The position numbers and the translations under genes are program-made. From Halostagnicola sp. A-GB9-2 (lineage in GTDB: Archaea > Halobacteriota > Halobacteria > Halobacteriales > Natrialbaceae): DNA of 64,000 nucleotides. The number at the start of each line of letters is the position of its first letter. Positions within the stretch are counted from its first letter, which is position 1. This document shows, in pieces, positions 1 through 8,861 of this stretch. A model generated the notes under the pieces. It saw nothing but the letters and a program-made list of their open reading frames with translations. It made no database searches and had not been told where the DNA came from. The stretch lies in the NCBI RefSeq assembly GCF_030068615.1, contig NZ_JASJOC010000006.1, positions 229,473 to 293,472 on the forward strand, read 5' to 3'.

Positions 1-21
1 AGTCAGGAGTGGAGCCTGATC

Positions 22-387
22 ATGACCGCGACGGAGTTCGAAATCGAACAGCCCGAAACCCCCGAGGAGGCTCGAATCGTCGCGAACACCGAAAACGTCG
101 ATAGTATCCTTCCGGAACTCGAGAACGTCCGATCGCAGATGGGGGCGATGGGCGCTGGCGGCGGCGCTGGTGGCGGCTCGGGATCCGGCGGCGGCGTGGT
201 CGATTCGATCAAGAGCGCGCTCGGAATGGGCGGGGGGTCCTCGGGCGGGTCCCACGATGCCGAACGCGAAGCCGCGGAGACGCTCACCCAGGAGTACGCC
301 GAGGAGTTACAGGCGCAACTCGAGTCGAACCACCGCTGGGAGTCCGTTTGCGAGGCCGCGGTCGACGCCGGAGCGGAGACCGAGTAG
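22..387 (+). CDS. small Gly-rich acidic hypothetical protein
   Basis: 121 residues. An acidic N-terminus is followed by a glycine/serine-rich low-complexity stretch at about residues 42-78 and then a charged, probably helical C-terminus rich in Glu, Gln and Ala. The ATG is preceded by GGAG-type purine runs about 10 bases upstream. There is no signal peptide, membrane segment or catalytic motif. The first 21 bases of the window may be the tail of an upstream gene. I do not recognise the family. Codon use and GC at third positions fit a real haloarchaeal gene. Confidence 0.6.
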   Translation: MTATEFEIEQPETPEEARIVANTENVDSILPELENVRSQMGAMGAGGGAGGGSGSGGGVVDSIKSALGMGGGSSGGSHDAEREAAETLTQEYAEELQAQLESNHRWESVCEAAVDAGAETE

Positions 388-680
388 TCGAGGTTGTCCC
401 TCCCGGGCGAATCAGAAGGAGCGCCAATCGCCGAATCACGCGTAGCTATAGTCACTGATGATGAAGGATTCTCCGAGACGAACCGTCGGGAAACGCGTCA
501 AGAATCGGGTGTTGCTGCTGGCTGTCCTTACCTAATCCTCGCTCTCGTTGGTGTGAACGACCCCTGCCTACTCGCTCACGTTGACGCCCTCGCTCCTTGA
601 GGAAGGGATCTTGCCCGCCTGCATTTCAGATAAAATCGCCAAACTTCGCAGTAGTTGCCCGACGAGACGGCTCTGTTTCG

Positions 681-824
681 CTAACCACCCGAGTGAAACA
701 TCGTCAACTCGCTCGCTTCGTAGATGTTCATGAGTTCGGTAATCAGTTCGTCGTACGATTCGTCCTCGACTCGCAGTTGATCCAGGCGCTCTACCGTCTC
801 TTCGTCGAGTTCGACTGATGGCAT
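681..824 (-). CDS. DUF7557-like 47-residue protein (VapB-type antitoxin-like)
   Basis: A 47-residue reading frame from an ATG at 824. It begins MPSVELDEETVERLDQLR, then has EDESYDELITELMNIYE, and ends in TMFHSGG. This is the pattern of the very short haloarchaeal DUF7557 proteins, which resemble the ribbon-helix-helix part of VapB/AbrB-type antitoxins: a short strand followed by two helices. No toxin gene is adjacent, so a toxin-antitoxin role is only an analogy. Nothing else was found between 388 and 680. Confidence 0.72.
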   Translation of the reverse strand: MPSVELDEETVERLDQLRVEDESYDELITELMNIYEASELTMFHSGG

Positions 825-965
825 ACTCAAGGCTACGTCATCGACAGCTAAAAACACCGAGCCGACACTGAAAGGGGTTGAACCGTCCGGGATTCTAGCC
901 CGTATCCGCCGGGCTGGGAGTCACAAGCCACAGCACATTTAGGTAGCCTCCGCCAGCATAGAAGT

Positions 966-1256
966 ATGACAGACGAAGTAGAGACGATAACCTTCTCGAT
1001 AGAAGCTGACGACGGCGACACGGAGACCGTAACCGTTCCGGCGGGACTCGTCGACATGGTCGCCGAAGGCGGACAGACCCCCACGGAAACGCTCGGCGAC
1101 GTCGCACTGCTTTCGTTCGCGAGCCGAGCCCACCACGTCGTCCACCACGGCGAGGGCACTGACGAGGAACTCGAGGCCCAGGAAGCTCGCGTGATGGACC
1201 TGTTCGAGGAGCGCTTCGGCGTCACCTTCGGCGAAGCGACCGGTCACCAGCACTGA
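966..1256 (+). CDS. DUF7545-like conserved haloarchaeal protein
   Basis: 96 residues. It starts with a beta-rich acidic region (ETITFSIEADDGDTETVTVP), then GLVDMVAEGG, and a helical region with AHHVVHHGEGTDEELEAQE and a His-rich end GHQH. This layout matches the haloarchaeal DUF7545 family, whose function is unknown. It is a single gene with its own ATG. Bases 1257-1529 after it contain no gene I can support. Confidence 0.75.
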   Translation: MTDEVETITFSIEADDGDTETVTVPAGLVDMVAEGGQTPTETLGDVALLSFASRAHHVVHHGEGTDEELEAQEARVMDLFEERFGVTFGEATGHQH

Positions 1257-1529
1257 GTTCCGACGGACGACTCGTTCGCTGATCCGTTTCTTCGAGGTCG
1301 CACTTCGAGAGTGGAATCGTTCTCTCGGTTCAGCACTCGAGTCACTGTTTCATCTCGAGAACGTCGGTTCAGTTCGACTCGATGACAATCGCTCGGCGGC
1401 TGGCTAACTTAATAATATCTCGGGTGTCTTTAGCAAAATACTTGGCACTGAAGCGATTTGACGTAGATTGATGCTCCATCGCTTCGATCCGAGCGACAGA
1501 TACCGAGGCTCAACGAGTGCTCACAGCCG

Positions 1530-1700
1530 ATGACCGAACAGATCGAAACCGAACGAACTGACGATGCACAGACCGGACAAACGCAAGTTTGTCGAGCAAC
1601 CGGTCGAGAGGATGGATTGGTCGGCAAGTACGATATCTGGCTGTGTCGCCAGTCCTTCCGAGAGATGGCTCGAGACATCGGCTTTCGAAAGTACGACTGA
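1530..1700 (+). CDS. uS14-like 30S ribosomal protein, stand-alone copy
   Basis: 56 residues from ATG 1530. After a short acidic tail the sequence reads [22 protein letters not shown] and [13 protein letters not shown], which is the archaeal uS14 (S14p/S29e) core that sits in the head of the small subunit. Family members typically bind zinc through two CxxC pairs; here they read CRAT and CRQS, so two of four ligands are Thr and Ser. None of the usual spc-operon neighbours (uL5, uS8, uL6) is present. It is therefore a relocated or duplicate copy rather than the operon gene. Family identity is secure; whether it enters ribosomes is not known. Confidence 0.85.
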   Translation: MTEQIETERTDDAQTGQTQVCRATGREDGLVGKYDIWLCRQSFREMARDIGFRKYD

Positions 1701-1761
1701 TCCGTGCGGCCGACGAACCCGTTTCCACAATAGTTAGGTGATCTTGCCGGAATTGTGACGT

Positions 1762-2112
1762 ATGGGTGCGTTCGTCGGTCTCGCTCGAGAGCGCTTTAGC
1801 CTCCGCTCTGCCGCGGAACTCGCCGTGATTCTCGGCATTGTCGCGCTCATTTTCGACATCTCGATCGGAAGCTACCTCTCGATTCTCGGCGTGATCGCGG
1901 CGATCCGTCTGGGTTACGTCTTCGCCGACTCGCGCGGATTCAACCGCGACATCGTCTCGCTCGGATACATGCTACTCGGGACGGTCGTCATGGCCGTCAT
2001 CATCGCCTTCGAGTCCGCGGGAATCGCGTATTACGCTCTGCTCTGTATTGGGGGCGTCAGTTCGGTCCTTCTCGCTCGAGCCGTCTTCGGTGGCGCCGGA
2101 GCAGACTCCTAA
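1762..2112 (+). CDS. small multi-span membrane protein
   Basis: 116 residues with about four hydrophobic segments (near residues 17-34, 38-50, 67-85 and 88-108) and short polar loops, so an integral membrane protein. No catalytic or transport motif is seen. It ends 27 bases before the stop of the convergent 1306-residue gene. The family is not recognised; small polytopic proteins of this kind are common in haloarchaea. Confidence 0.65.
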   Translation: MGAFVGLARERFSLRSAAELAVILGIVALIFDISIGSYLSILGVIAAIRLGYVFADSRGFNRDIVSLGYMLLGTVVMAVIIAFESAGIAYYALLCIGGVSSVLLARAVFGGAGADS

Positions 2113-2138
2113 TCGTCGGTGTCGCGCTATCCGCGATC

Positions 2139-5100
2139 TTACCGGACCGTTGAAAGTATCGGATTCTCCTCGGGTGGTTCGCCTTCGGTACCGTCGTCCC
2201 CATCGGCACCGTCGTCGCCGTCAACTTCGACGCCGTCGCCGTTCTCCGGTGACGCTCCGGGTTCCTCAGGTTCGGCTTCATCCTCCGCCGGTGGTTCCTC
2301 TGGAGACTCGGCATCCGACGGACCGTCCGCTTCGTCGGGTTCGTCGTCGAACTCGTCCTCGACGACCCCGTCGTCCTCGGGCACCGGATCCTCCTCGTCC
2401 GCGGCTTCCTCGATCGTCACCGTCGCCGTATCGCTGTCGTCCTCGCTCGAGACGGTCGCGTCGTACTCGCTAGGCTCGAGATCAGACGTATCGACGGCGA
2501 ACGCGACGATCTCACTGTCGCCCTCCCCGAGCGTCAGTTCGATCGAATCAGAGACGCCATCGATTTCGAGATCTATCGACTGCGCCCCCGTTTCCCCACC
2601 GACGTTTGCGATTTCGACCTCGAGAGTTAGCTCGTCGCCCTGCTCGACCGGTTCGATCGGCTCGAGGATGTCGACTGAGAACTCGGCGGGTTCGTCCGGA
2701 TCGATCTCGCCCGCAGGCTCGGTCTCGACGACAACGGGCTCGTCGTAGTCGTAGAATCCCATATCGACCACCCAGGCGAGTTGTTCGTCGTCGTTTTCGG
2801 GCGTCCAGTCGACGGTGAACGAGTTCGAACCGGGCGCGAGTTCGTTCGGCGGTTCGTCCTCGGTCGTCCCCTCGAGTTCGCTCTCGACGATCAGGTCGGC
2901 GCCGTTGGGATTGTCGTAGCCGAAGGTGACGTCGATCCCGTCGTCGGTCGGCGTCGTCTCCTCGACGTCGAGTTCGGGAAGCTCTGGCCGGACTTCTTCG
3001 ACGCACTCGCCGGCTTCCGGATTCGAGTAGTCGATGCTCCCGGGAATCGCGTCGGGCGAACTGAAGCCGACAATCGTCGCACCGAAGTTCCCGCTCGGAA
3101 CTTCGACGAGCGCCCCCTCCTCGGTCTCGGTGACGGCGAACTCCTCGCCGACTTCGAAGACGATCGTTCCTTCGAGCGGTGCCTCGATGTCTTCACCGAC
3201 CGTGACGGAGTACTCGCCCAGCGTGTTTCCGATACCGCCGCTCTCGTAGAACGTCGTCGCGACGATAATCCGGTCGCCGTCCTCGAACGAGCCGGTCATC
3301 TCGGCTTGATAGCAGGTCGGGAACTCCGCCTCGAACTCGTCGGGAACGTCGTCGGGTTCGACCGTGTACTCGATGGTTTCGGTCTCGAGCACGTCGCCGT
3401 CGAATTCGGCGGTCTCGTCGTCCGGCTCCGCACCGTTCGCCTCACCATCGTCCGTCTGCGCATCGTCCGCTTCCGCCCCGTTTTCAACCCCATCGACTTC
3501 CGCCGCCGAAACGACGTTGACGTCGAGGGTGGCGTTCTCCTCGAGGGGTGGCTCGAGCACGAGCGTCTCGTCGGTGGCCGTTTCGTTCGCCTCGTACGGT
3601 CCGCTTGCGGCTAGCTCGGCCCCTTCCTCGTCGGTTACGGTCAGCCCGTACTCGACGGTCGCGCTCGCCTGGTCGACCGCGAGGGTCGAGCCGTTCCCCG
3701 TCTGATCGACGACCGAGAGCGTCGCTTCGGGCTCGGCAGGCGGGTCGGGCTCCTCGTCTTCGAGCGCGTACTCGATCGACTCACTCGCGAGTTCGGTTTC
3801 GTTCTCGGCGTCGAGAACCGAGACATCGACGGTCGTGTTCTCCTCAATCGGCGGCTCGAGGGAAATCGTCTCGTTCGTCACCGGTTCGTTCGCTTCGAAC
3901 GGGCCGATTTCTGCCGTCTCGCCGTCGTACTCGGCGGCGATCGCGTACTCGACGGACGCGTTCGCTTCGTCGACCGTGAGTGTCTCGCCGTCGCCCTCCT
4001 GATCGGTCACCGAGAGCGTCGCCTCGGGCTCAGCGGGTGGGTCCGGCTCGTCCTCTACGGTGACGAACGCGCTGTCGAGCACCGGTGTGCCACCCTGGGT
4101 GACGTAGGGCTCGTCGTCCTCGCCGCCGCTGTCGACGTACTGGAAGGTTTGGTCGTCGGTCGTATCGTGGTGGACGGCCGCAACGATGGGGCCGCTCTCC
4201 TCGAGCGGTTCGTCGAGGTCGATCTGGATGTCCTCGTAGTTGCCCGACTCGAGGTACTCGGAGTGGCCGATGACGCCCGCCGGATCGACGCCGACATCGA
4301 CTCCGTCGTAGACCGCGACGAAGCCGCCCTCCGAGAGCGAGACGCTGTCGACGGTGACGTTCTCACCGGCACTTTCCTGATCGGCGAGGCTAATCGACGC
4401 CTCGCCCTCGAGTTCGTCGATCTCCTCGACGATCTGGACGACCTCCACCTCGACGTACTGGACGATCTGGGCTTCGTCGTCGATTCCCTCCGCGACTGCG
4501 TACGCAACCGCGTCACCGGCCGCCGCTTGGGTCAGGGACTGCACCTGCGAGACGCTGATCTGCTGGTACTGGATCACGCTCGCGGCCTCCTGGCAGGCGC
4601 TCGAGGCGGCGGTCTGGATCTGCTCGATGGACGCTTCCTGATGTTGGGAGAGCGCGCCGCTCGAGGCGCCTTCGGCCAGCGCCTGTACTTGCGTCACCTC
4701 GACGGCTTGCTGCTGGAGGACCGCGCCCTCTCCGGCGCCGAACGCCGCCGCTTGGATCTGTTCGACCTGGACGATCTGTTGCTGGATTGCCGTCTCGACG
4801 GCACCCTTCGCCGCGCCCGTCGCCGCAGCCTGAATCTGCGTGACCGAAATCTCCTGTTGCTGGACGAGCACGCCCTGTCCCGCGCCGTCCGCGGCGGACT
4901 GGATCTGTTCGATTGAGGCCTCCTGGCTCTGGGCGATCGCACCCTTTGCCGAGCCGAAGGAGGCTTCCTGTACCTGCGTGATCGAAATCCGCTGTACCTG
5001 CTCGACGCTGACCGTCTGGAGCTGTTTCAGCGGACCCATGCCCGCACCGTGGGCCGCGGCCTGCGTCTGCTCGACGCTCACTGCTTGCTGTTGGACGAGC

Positions 5101-6059
5101 GCCCCTTTCGCGGCCCCCGTGGCGGCTTTCTGGATCTGTTTGACCGTTACCTCCTGTTGCTGTTCGACCTCAAGTCGCTGATCCTGTTCGAGCGCCTCGG
5201 CGGTGCTCCCCTCTATCGCGCCGCTCGCCGCACCCGCCGCCGCGTACTGGACGTGCTCGAGGGTGACCTGCTGGCGCTGTTCGGCCGTGATCTTCTGGTA
5301 CTGCTCGAGAACGCCGTAGGCCGATCCCTGTGCGGCCTCCTGGATCTTCGGCGCTCGATCGACGCCTTTCTCGCCGGCTTCCGCGGCCGCCCCGGCGGCC
5401 GCGCCGACGGTTGCGACCTGTATCTGTTCGACCGTCACCCGCTGGTGCTGTGCCATCGCGCCGTGGGTCGCCCCCCAGGTCGCACTCTGCATTTGACTCG
5501 CGTTGACCGTCTGGTACTGCGCTAACGCGCCGCTGGTCGCTCCGCCTACGGCGGCCTGGACCTGCTCAGCCTCGACAGCCTGCGATTGCATCAGCGAGCC
5601 GTGGACCGCACCTTTGGTCGCCTCCTGGATCTGTTCGGCTTGTGCCTCCTGATACTGGGCCGCGGACTGGCTCGCTCCCTCGAGGGCCGCCGTCTGCTGT
5701 TCCTGCGTGATCTCGACGCCCTGGGCCTGTGCGAGTTCGATACCCTCTTCGACGCCCGCTTCGACGGCATTTTCGTCCTCTTGTGCGAGCGCTCCCGCAT
5801 CGACCGCCGCGGTTTCCGGTTCGACGGCGGCCATCGAGACGCCCTCGAGGTCAGCCGCCCCCGTCACGACGGATTCGCTTTCGTCGAGTTGCCCGACCTC
5901 GGCGTCGTCGATGGTGCCGCCCATTTCGACGCCGTCATCCGCTTCGTCATCGGGAGTCTGCTCGAACAAACCCCCGCCCCCGAGAAACGGCAAGGCGACG
6001 ACACTGACAACCATCGAGACAGCGACGAGTGCTGTGAGAAGAAGCGTCGCTCGCTTCAT
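2139..6059 (-). CDS. secreted repeat protein with DUF7282-like domains and acidic C-terminus
   Basis: 1306 residues. An N-terminal Sec-type signal or anchor (about residues 3-24) is followed by an acidic spacer. Residues of about 115-520 consist of roughly 16 imperfect repeats of about 24 residues, with core QIQxAAxGAxxGA and flanking Gln-rich strands. A DUF7282-like beta domain follows (from SISLADQESAGENVTVDSV), then two further beta domains that are tandem duplicates of each other (ATLSVTDQ and ATLSVVDQ). A Cys-containing beta domain, a CARDB-like Ig domain near residues 1165-1235, and a very acidic Pro/Glu/Asp tail complete it. Many N-x-S/T sequons suggest surface glycosylation. No PGF-CTERM-type anchor is seen. 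A cell-surface structural or adhesive role is inferred. Confidence 0.8.
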   Translation of the reverse strand: MKRATLLLTALVAVSMVVSVVALPFLGGGGLFEQTPDDEADDGVEMGGTIDDAEVGQLDESESVVTGAADLEGVSMAAVEPETAAVDAGALAQEDENAVEAGVEEGIELAQAQGVEITQEQQTAALEGASQSAAQYQEAQAEQIQEATKGAVHGSLMQSQAVEAEQVQAAVGGATSGALAQYQTVNASQMQSATWGATHGAMAQHQRVTVEQIQVATVGAAAGAAAEAGEKGVDRAPKIQEAAQGSAYGVLEQYQKITAEQRQQVTLEHVQYAAAGAASGAIEGSTAEALEQDQRLEVEQQQEVTVKQIQKAATGAAKGALVQQQAVSVEQTQAAAHGAGMGPLKQLQTVSVEQVQRISITQVQEASFGSAKGAIAQSQEASIEQIQSAADGAGQGVLVQQQEISVTQIQAAATGAAKGAVETAIQQQIVQVEQIQAAAFGAGEGAVLQQQAVEVTQVQALAEGASSGALSQHQEASIEQIQTAASSACQEAASVIQYQQISVSQVQSLTQAAAGDAVAYAVAEGIDDEAQIVQYVEVEVVQIVEEIDELEGEASISLADQESAGENVTVDSVSLSEGGFVAVYDGVDVGVDPAGVIGHSEYLESGNYEDIQIDLDEPLEESGPIVAAVHHDTTDDQTFQYVDSGGEDDEPYVTQGGTPVLDSAFVTVEDEPDPPAEPEATLSVTDQEGDGETLTVDEANASVEYAIAAEYDGETAEIGPFEANEPVTNETISLEPPIEENTTVDVSVLDAENETELASESIEYALEDEEPDPPAEPEATLSVVDQTGNGSTLAVDQASATVEYGLTVTDEEGAELAASGPYEANETATDETLVLEPPLEENATLDVNVVSAAEVDGVENGAEADDAQTDDGEANGAEPDDETAEFDGDVLETETIEYTVEPDDVPDEFEAEFPTCYQAEMTGSFEDGDRIIVATTFYESGGIGNTLGEYSVTVGEDIEAPLEGTIVFEVGEEFAVTETEEGALVEVPSGNFGATIVGFSSPDAIPGSIDYSNPEAGECVEEVRPELPELDVEETTPTDDGIDVTFGYDNPNGADLIVESELEGTTEDEPPNELAPGSNSFTVDWTPENDDEQLAWVVDMGFYDYDEPVVVETEPAGEIDPDEPAEFSVDILEPIEPVEQGDELTLEVEIANVGGETGAQSIDLEIDGVSDSIELTLGEGDSEIVAFAVDTSDLEPSEYDATVSSEDDSDTATVTIEEAADEEDPVPEDDGVVEDEFDDEPDEADGPSDAESPEEPPAEDEAEPEEPGASPENGDGVEVDGDDGADGDDGTEGEPPEENPILSTVR

Positions 6060-6601
6060 CGTATCCCTCGAATCCCGAAATCCGTCGCGTCCCGACTAGC
6101 CGCCCCCGTTCGGTCGATTTCTGCTGATCCGTGACTTTTTGCCGGTCCGCATTTCGCCGATCCAAAGTTCCGATGACCTCCCGCCGGTCCGCGATCTGCG
6201 TTCCCCCGCGCTTGAGCCGTCGTGCTATCGGTCCCCATACGACCCGAAGCGGGACTAATCGACGCTTAAGCACCCCGTTCGTTCCAGTTAGGAGGGCGAT
6301 ACAATGTCATGTTGGAAACCGACGTTATTTTTTGAAAACTCTGTATACGGCCGGTTGAGTCCATTTTCTCGCCGTTTGGAGAATCTTCGAGGGGCCTTCG
6401 AACGGTGGACGAATCTGACAGGTAGTGATTGGTTGGAGTCGTTCATGTGAATCGGGCTCCGCTGGTGCTCGAGTTGATCGCCCCCGTCCGATTAATCTTA
6501 GATAGTTGATGTGTGGGCTTGTTTGTGATGTGTTCGATACCGATGAGCCGATGAGGCATTCGATCGACTCGATCGGACCCGTGACGCAGCCACTCGAGAC
6601 G
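6060..6601. other. intergenic region upstream of the biotin operon
   Basis: About 540 bases between the divergent 1306-residue gene and bioY. No convincing coding frame is present on either strand; open frames here have poor composition. It contains several AT-rich tracts (for example near 6320-6350 and 6490-6500) that could serve as promoters. The only clear regulatory signal is the inverted repeat at 6602-6633, listed separately. Confidence 0.5.
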
Positions 6602-6633
6602 CGGTAAACCGAAGTTTTCATCACGGTTTACAG
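6602..6633 (+). promoter_or_regulatory. BirA-type biotin operator upstream of bioY
   Basis: The perfect inverted repeat GTAAACC (6604-6610), 14-base spacer, GGTTTAC (6625-6631) lies 14 bases before the bioY ATG. The known BirA operator is TTGTAAACC, a spacer of about 14-16 bases, and GGTTTACAA; this site matches seven of nine bases in the left arm and eight of nine in the right. BirA-type operators have been described for archaeal as well as bacterial biotin genes. Repression by a BirA with a DNA-binding domain when biotin is plentiful is the expected mode. Confidence 0.85.
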
Positions 6634-6645
6634 AAGAGGGTGGGT

Positions 6646-7221
6646 ATGGAAACCGAACAGGGGTCGGTCGACCTCGTCGAGGGGGACGTGGTCCGGTCGT
6701 TTGCTCGAGCGGCGTTACTCGCGGCGCTCATGGGGGCGACCGCTTTCATCGCGATACCGATTTCGGGGGTCCCGGGAACGCTCCAGATGCTCGTCGTCTT
6801 CCTCGCTGGGCTGTATCTGGGTCCAGGGTGGGGAGCGTTCGCGATAATTCTCTACCTTCTTGCGGGCGGACTCGGTGCGCCGGTCTTCTCCGGGTTTTCC
6901 GCGGGCCCTGGCGTTCTACTCGGGCCGCACGGTGGATTTCTCCTGACGTTTCCCGTCGGTGCCCTACTCGTCGGGTCGATCGTTCATCGCGGACGCGAAC
7001 TCCGGGATCCGGCCGCCGTTGCCCTTCCGATCGTGATACTCGGTCTCGTTGCCGCGACCATCGTCGTTTATCTGGCCGGTTTCACCTGGTACGCGTGGGT
7101 GACGGAAACCTCACTACCAGAAGCGTTCACTATCGTCGCACTCCCGTTGATACCGGGTGATCTGCTCAAGATGGCCGCCGCAATCGCCATCGTTCGCTCC
7201 GGCGTTATCGACACGGTGTGA
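6646..7221 (+). CDS. bioY: BioY, biotin-binding S component of ECF transporter
   Basis: 191 residues from ATG 6646; a GTG at 6640 in frame is the alternative start. BioY is the integral membrane subunit that binds biotin and docks on the shared EcfT/ATPase module. The protein has about six hydrophobic segments. It has the family features SGVPGTLQMLVVFLAGLYLGP and LAGGLGAPVFSGF in the N-terminal half and a GPHGGFLLTFPVGA segment typical of BioY. The operator ends just upstream, leaving little leader, so the transcript is probably leaderless. Genes for the ATPase and EcfT partners follow on the same strand, forming bioY-bioM-bioN. Confidence 0.93.
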   Translation: METEQGSVDLVEGDVVRSFARAALLAALMGATAFIAIPISGVPGTLQMLVVFLAGLYLGPGWGAFAIILYLLAGGLGAPVFSGFSAGPGVLLGPHGGFLLTFPVGALLVGSIVHRGRELRDPAAVALPIVILGLVAATIVVYLAGFTWYAWVTETSLPEAFTIVALPLIPGDLLKMAAAIAIVRSGVIDTV

Positions 7222-7261
7222 CCGAGACCACGCAACGAATTCGCCCGTACAAACTGTATCC

Positions 7262-7963
7262 ATGATCGAACTCCGATCCGTCACGTACGGCTTCGACGAT
7301 CACGCCGTCCTCGAGGAGTGCACTCTCGAGATCGAAGACGGCGAGTTCGTCCTCCTCGCGGGAGCGAATGGGAGCGGAAAGACGACCTTGCTCCGGCACT
7401 GCAACGGGTTGCTAACGCCTGACGACGGCGAAGTGCTCGTCGACGGCGTTTCGGTCGCCGAAAACCCCGTCGCCGCCCGAACCGCCGTCGGGATGGTGTT
7501 CCAACACCCGCGAGATCAGTTTGTCTCGTCGACCGTCGGCAATGATATCGCGTTCGGCCCCGAAAACCTCGGTCTCGAGCGAGAGGAGATCAACCGCCGC
7601 GTCGAGACCGCACTCGAAGCGGTACATCTCGAGGGTCGGGGGGATGACCGCATCGATACGCTTTCGGGCGGCGAGCAATCACGGGTCGCCATCGCCGGCG
7701 CGCTGGCGATGGAACCGACGCATCTCCTGCTGGACGAACCGTTTACCGGTCTCGACGCACCGTCGCGTGACTCCGTTCTCGACCGGCTCGAGTCACTCTC
7801 GTTGGCTGGAACGGGGATCGTCCTCGCGACGCACGACCTCCGAGATGTCGCCACTCTCGCGGACCGAATCATCGTGATGCAAGACGGGCACATTCTCGTC
7901 GACGAACCGCCAGCAGTGGCCCTCGAGTTGCTGGCCGACCTCGAGATTCGAGTGCCGGCATGA
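7262..7963 (+). CDS. bioM: BioM-type ECF transporter ATPase
   Basis: 233 residues from ATG 7262, 40 bases after bioY. This is the ABC ATPase that powers biotin uptake with BioN and BioY. The Walker A motif GANGSGKTT lies near residues 36-44, the Q-loop is in MVFQHPRDQF, the signature is LSGGEQSRVAIAGAL, the Walker B is THLLLDEPF, and the switch histidine is in ATHDL. The length is normal for EcfA/CbiO-type ATPases. A single ATPase gene, rather than an EcfA1/A2 pair, fits a dedicated biotin transporter in which the ATPase homodimerises. Confidence 0.93.
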   Translation: MIELRSVTYGFDDHAVLEECTLEIEDGEFVLLAGANGSGKTTLLRHCNGLLTPDDGEVLVDGVSVAENPVAARTAVGMVFQHPRDQFVSSTVGNDIAFGPENLGLEREEINRRVETALEAVHLEGRGDDRIDTLSGGEQSRVAIAGALAMEPTHLLLDEPFTGLDAPSRDSVLDRLESLSLAGTGIVLATHDLRDVATLADRIIVMQDGHILVDEPPAVALELLADLEIRVPA

Positions 7964-8096
7964 TCGGTGGCACGAATCGCTGCCTGACGACCGGCCCGCG
8001 TACTCACTCGAGTACTGAACGCAGTATTTTCCTGGATACCGAGGGAATGGTGGAGACTCGACTTTCACTCAGCAATTCTCGAGGTGATTGGGGCGG

Positions 8097-8801
8097 ATGC
8101 TGACCTACGAACCCGACGACACGTTCGCCCATCGGCTCGACCCGCGCTCGAAGCTCGCCGTCCAGATCGGGTTCGCCGTCACGGCGCTGGCTCACACCAC
8201 GCCGCGGGCGCTGGTCGTCTTCACCGCCTTCACGATTCTCGGGCTCGCGGCCGCGGGCGTCCCGCTTTGGCGAGCGTTGTACGGCTATCGGTTCGCGTTG
8301 CCGATACTGGCGGCTGCGCCGGTCATTTCGATGCTGACCATCGGCACACCCTGGCTCGTCCCGGCCGACGGCGTCGATCCCGCGCTGGCGAGTTACCGGG
8401 TGCTGTTGATCCTCCTGTTCAGTGCGGCATACGTCAGGTCGACGCCCGCACGCGACTCTCGAGCGGCTATTCAACGAACGGTTCCCGGAAAACCCGGCCA
8501 ACTGCTCGGCATGGGTGTCGGGTTGGTGTTCCGGTTCGTTCCGCTTCTTTTGGCGGATCTCCGTCGCATTCGTCAGGCGATGACCGCCCGTCTTGGCTCC
8601 GAACGAAGCGTACTCGACCGTGTCAATCGGATCGGCGTTCTCGGACTCTCGAGGGCGTTCACTCGAGCTGACCGGCTATCGGTCGCATTGCAGGCACGAT
8701 GTTTCTCGTGGAATCCGACGCTTCCCGCGCTTTCGTTCTCGAAACTCGATTGGGCCGTGTGCGCGTTCGGAGCCGTCCTCGGACTTACGGCGGTGCTTTG
8801 A
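8097..8801 (+). CDS. bioN: BioN-type ECF transporter transmembrane protein (EcfT)
   Basis: 234 residues from ATG 8097, beginning with the typical EcfT motif YEPDDTFAHRLDPRSKLA. There are four to five membrane segments in the N-terminal two thirds and a cytoplasmic coupling region. It includes RRIRQAMTARLG and LSRAFTRADRLSVALQARCF, equivalent to the two Ala-Arg-Gly-type coupling helices that contact the ATPase. The 133-base gap after bioM contains no gene. It is the last gene of the biotin operon and is convergent with the acyltransferase downstream. Confidence 0.9.
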   Translation: MLTYEPDDTFAHRLDPRSKLAVQIGFAVTALAHTTPRALVVFTAFTILGLAAAGVPLWRALYGYRFALPILAAAPVISMLTIGTPWLVPADGVDPALASYRVLLILLFSAAYVRSTPARDSRAAIQRTVPGKPGQLLGMGVGLVFRFVPLLLADLRRIRQAMTARLGSERSVLDRVNRIGVLGLSRAFTRADRLSVALQARCFSWNPTLPALSFSKLDWAVCAFGAVLGLTAVL

Positions 8802-8861
8802 CCGTTCGCTCTCGGGAGCGCTCGAGGATTCGATACCCAAAGACGACGCCGCGATGAGAGA

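Noticed and set aside
4149..4916. Long plus-strand frame rich in Asp, Leu and Arg opposite the repeat protein
   Set aside because: It is the antisense shadow of the repeat region and repeats with the same period; no independent features.
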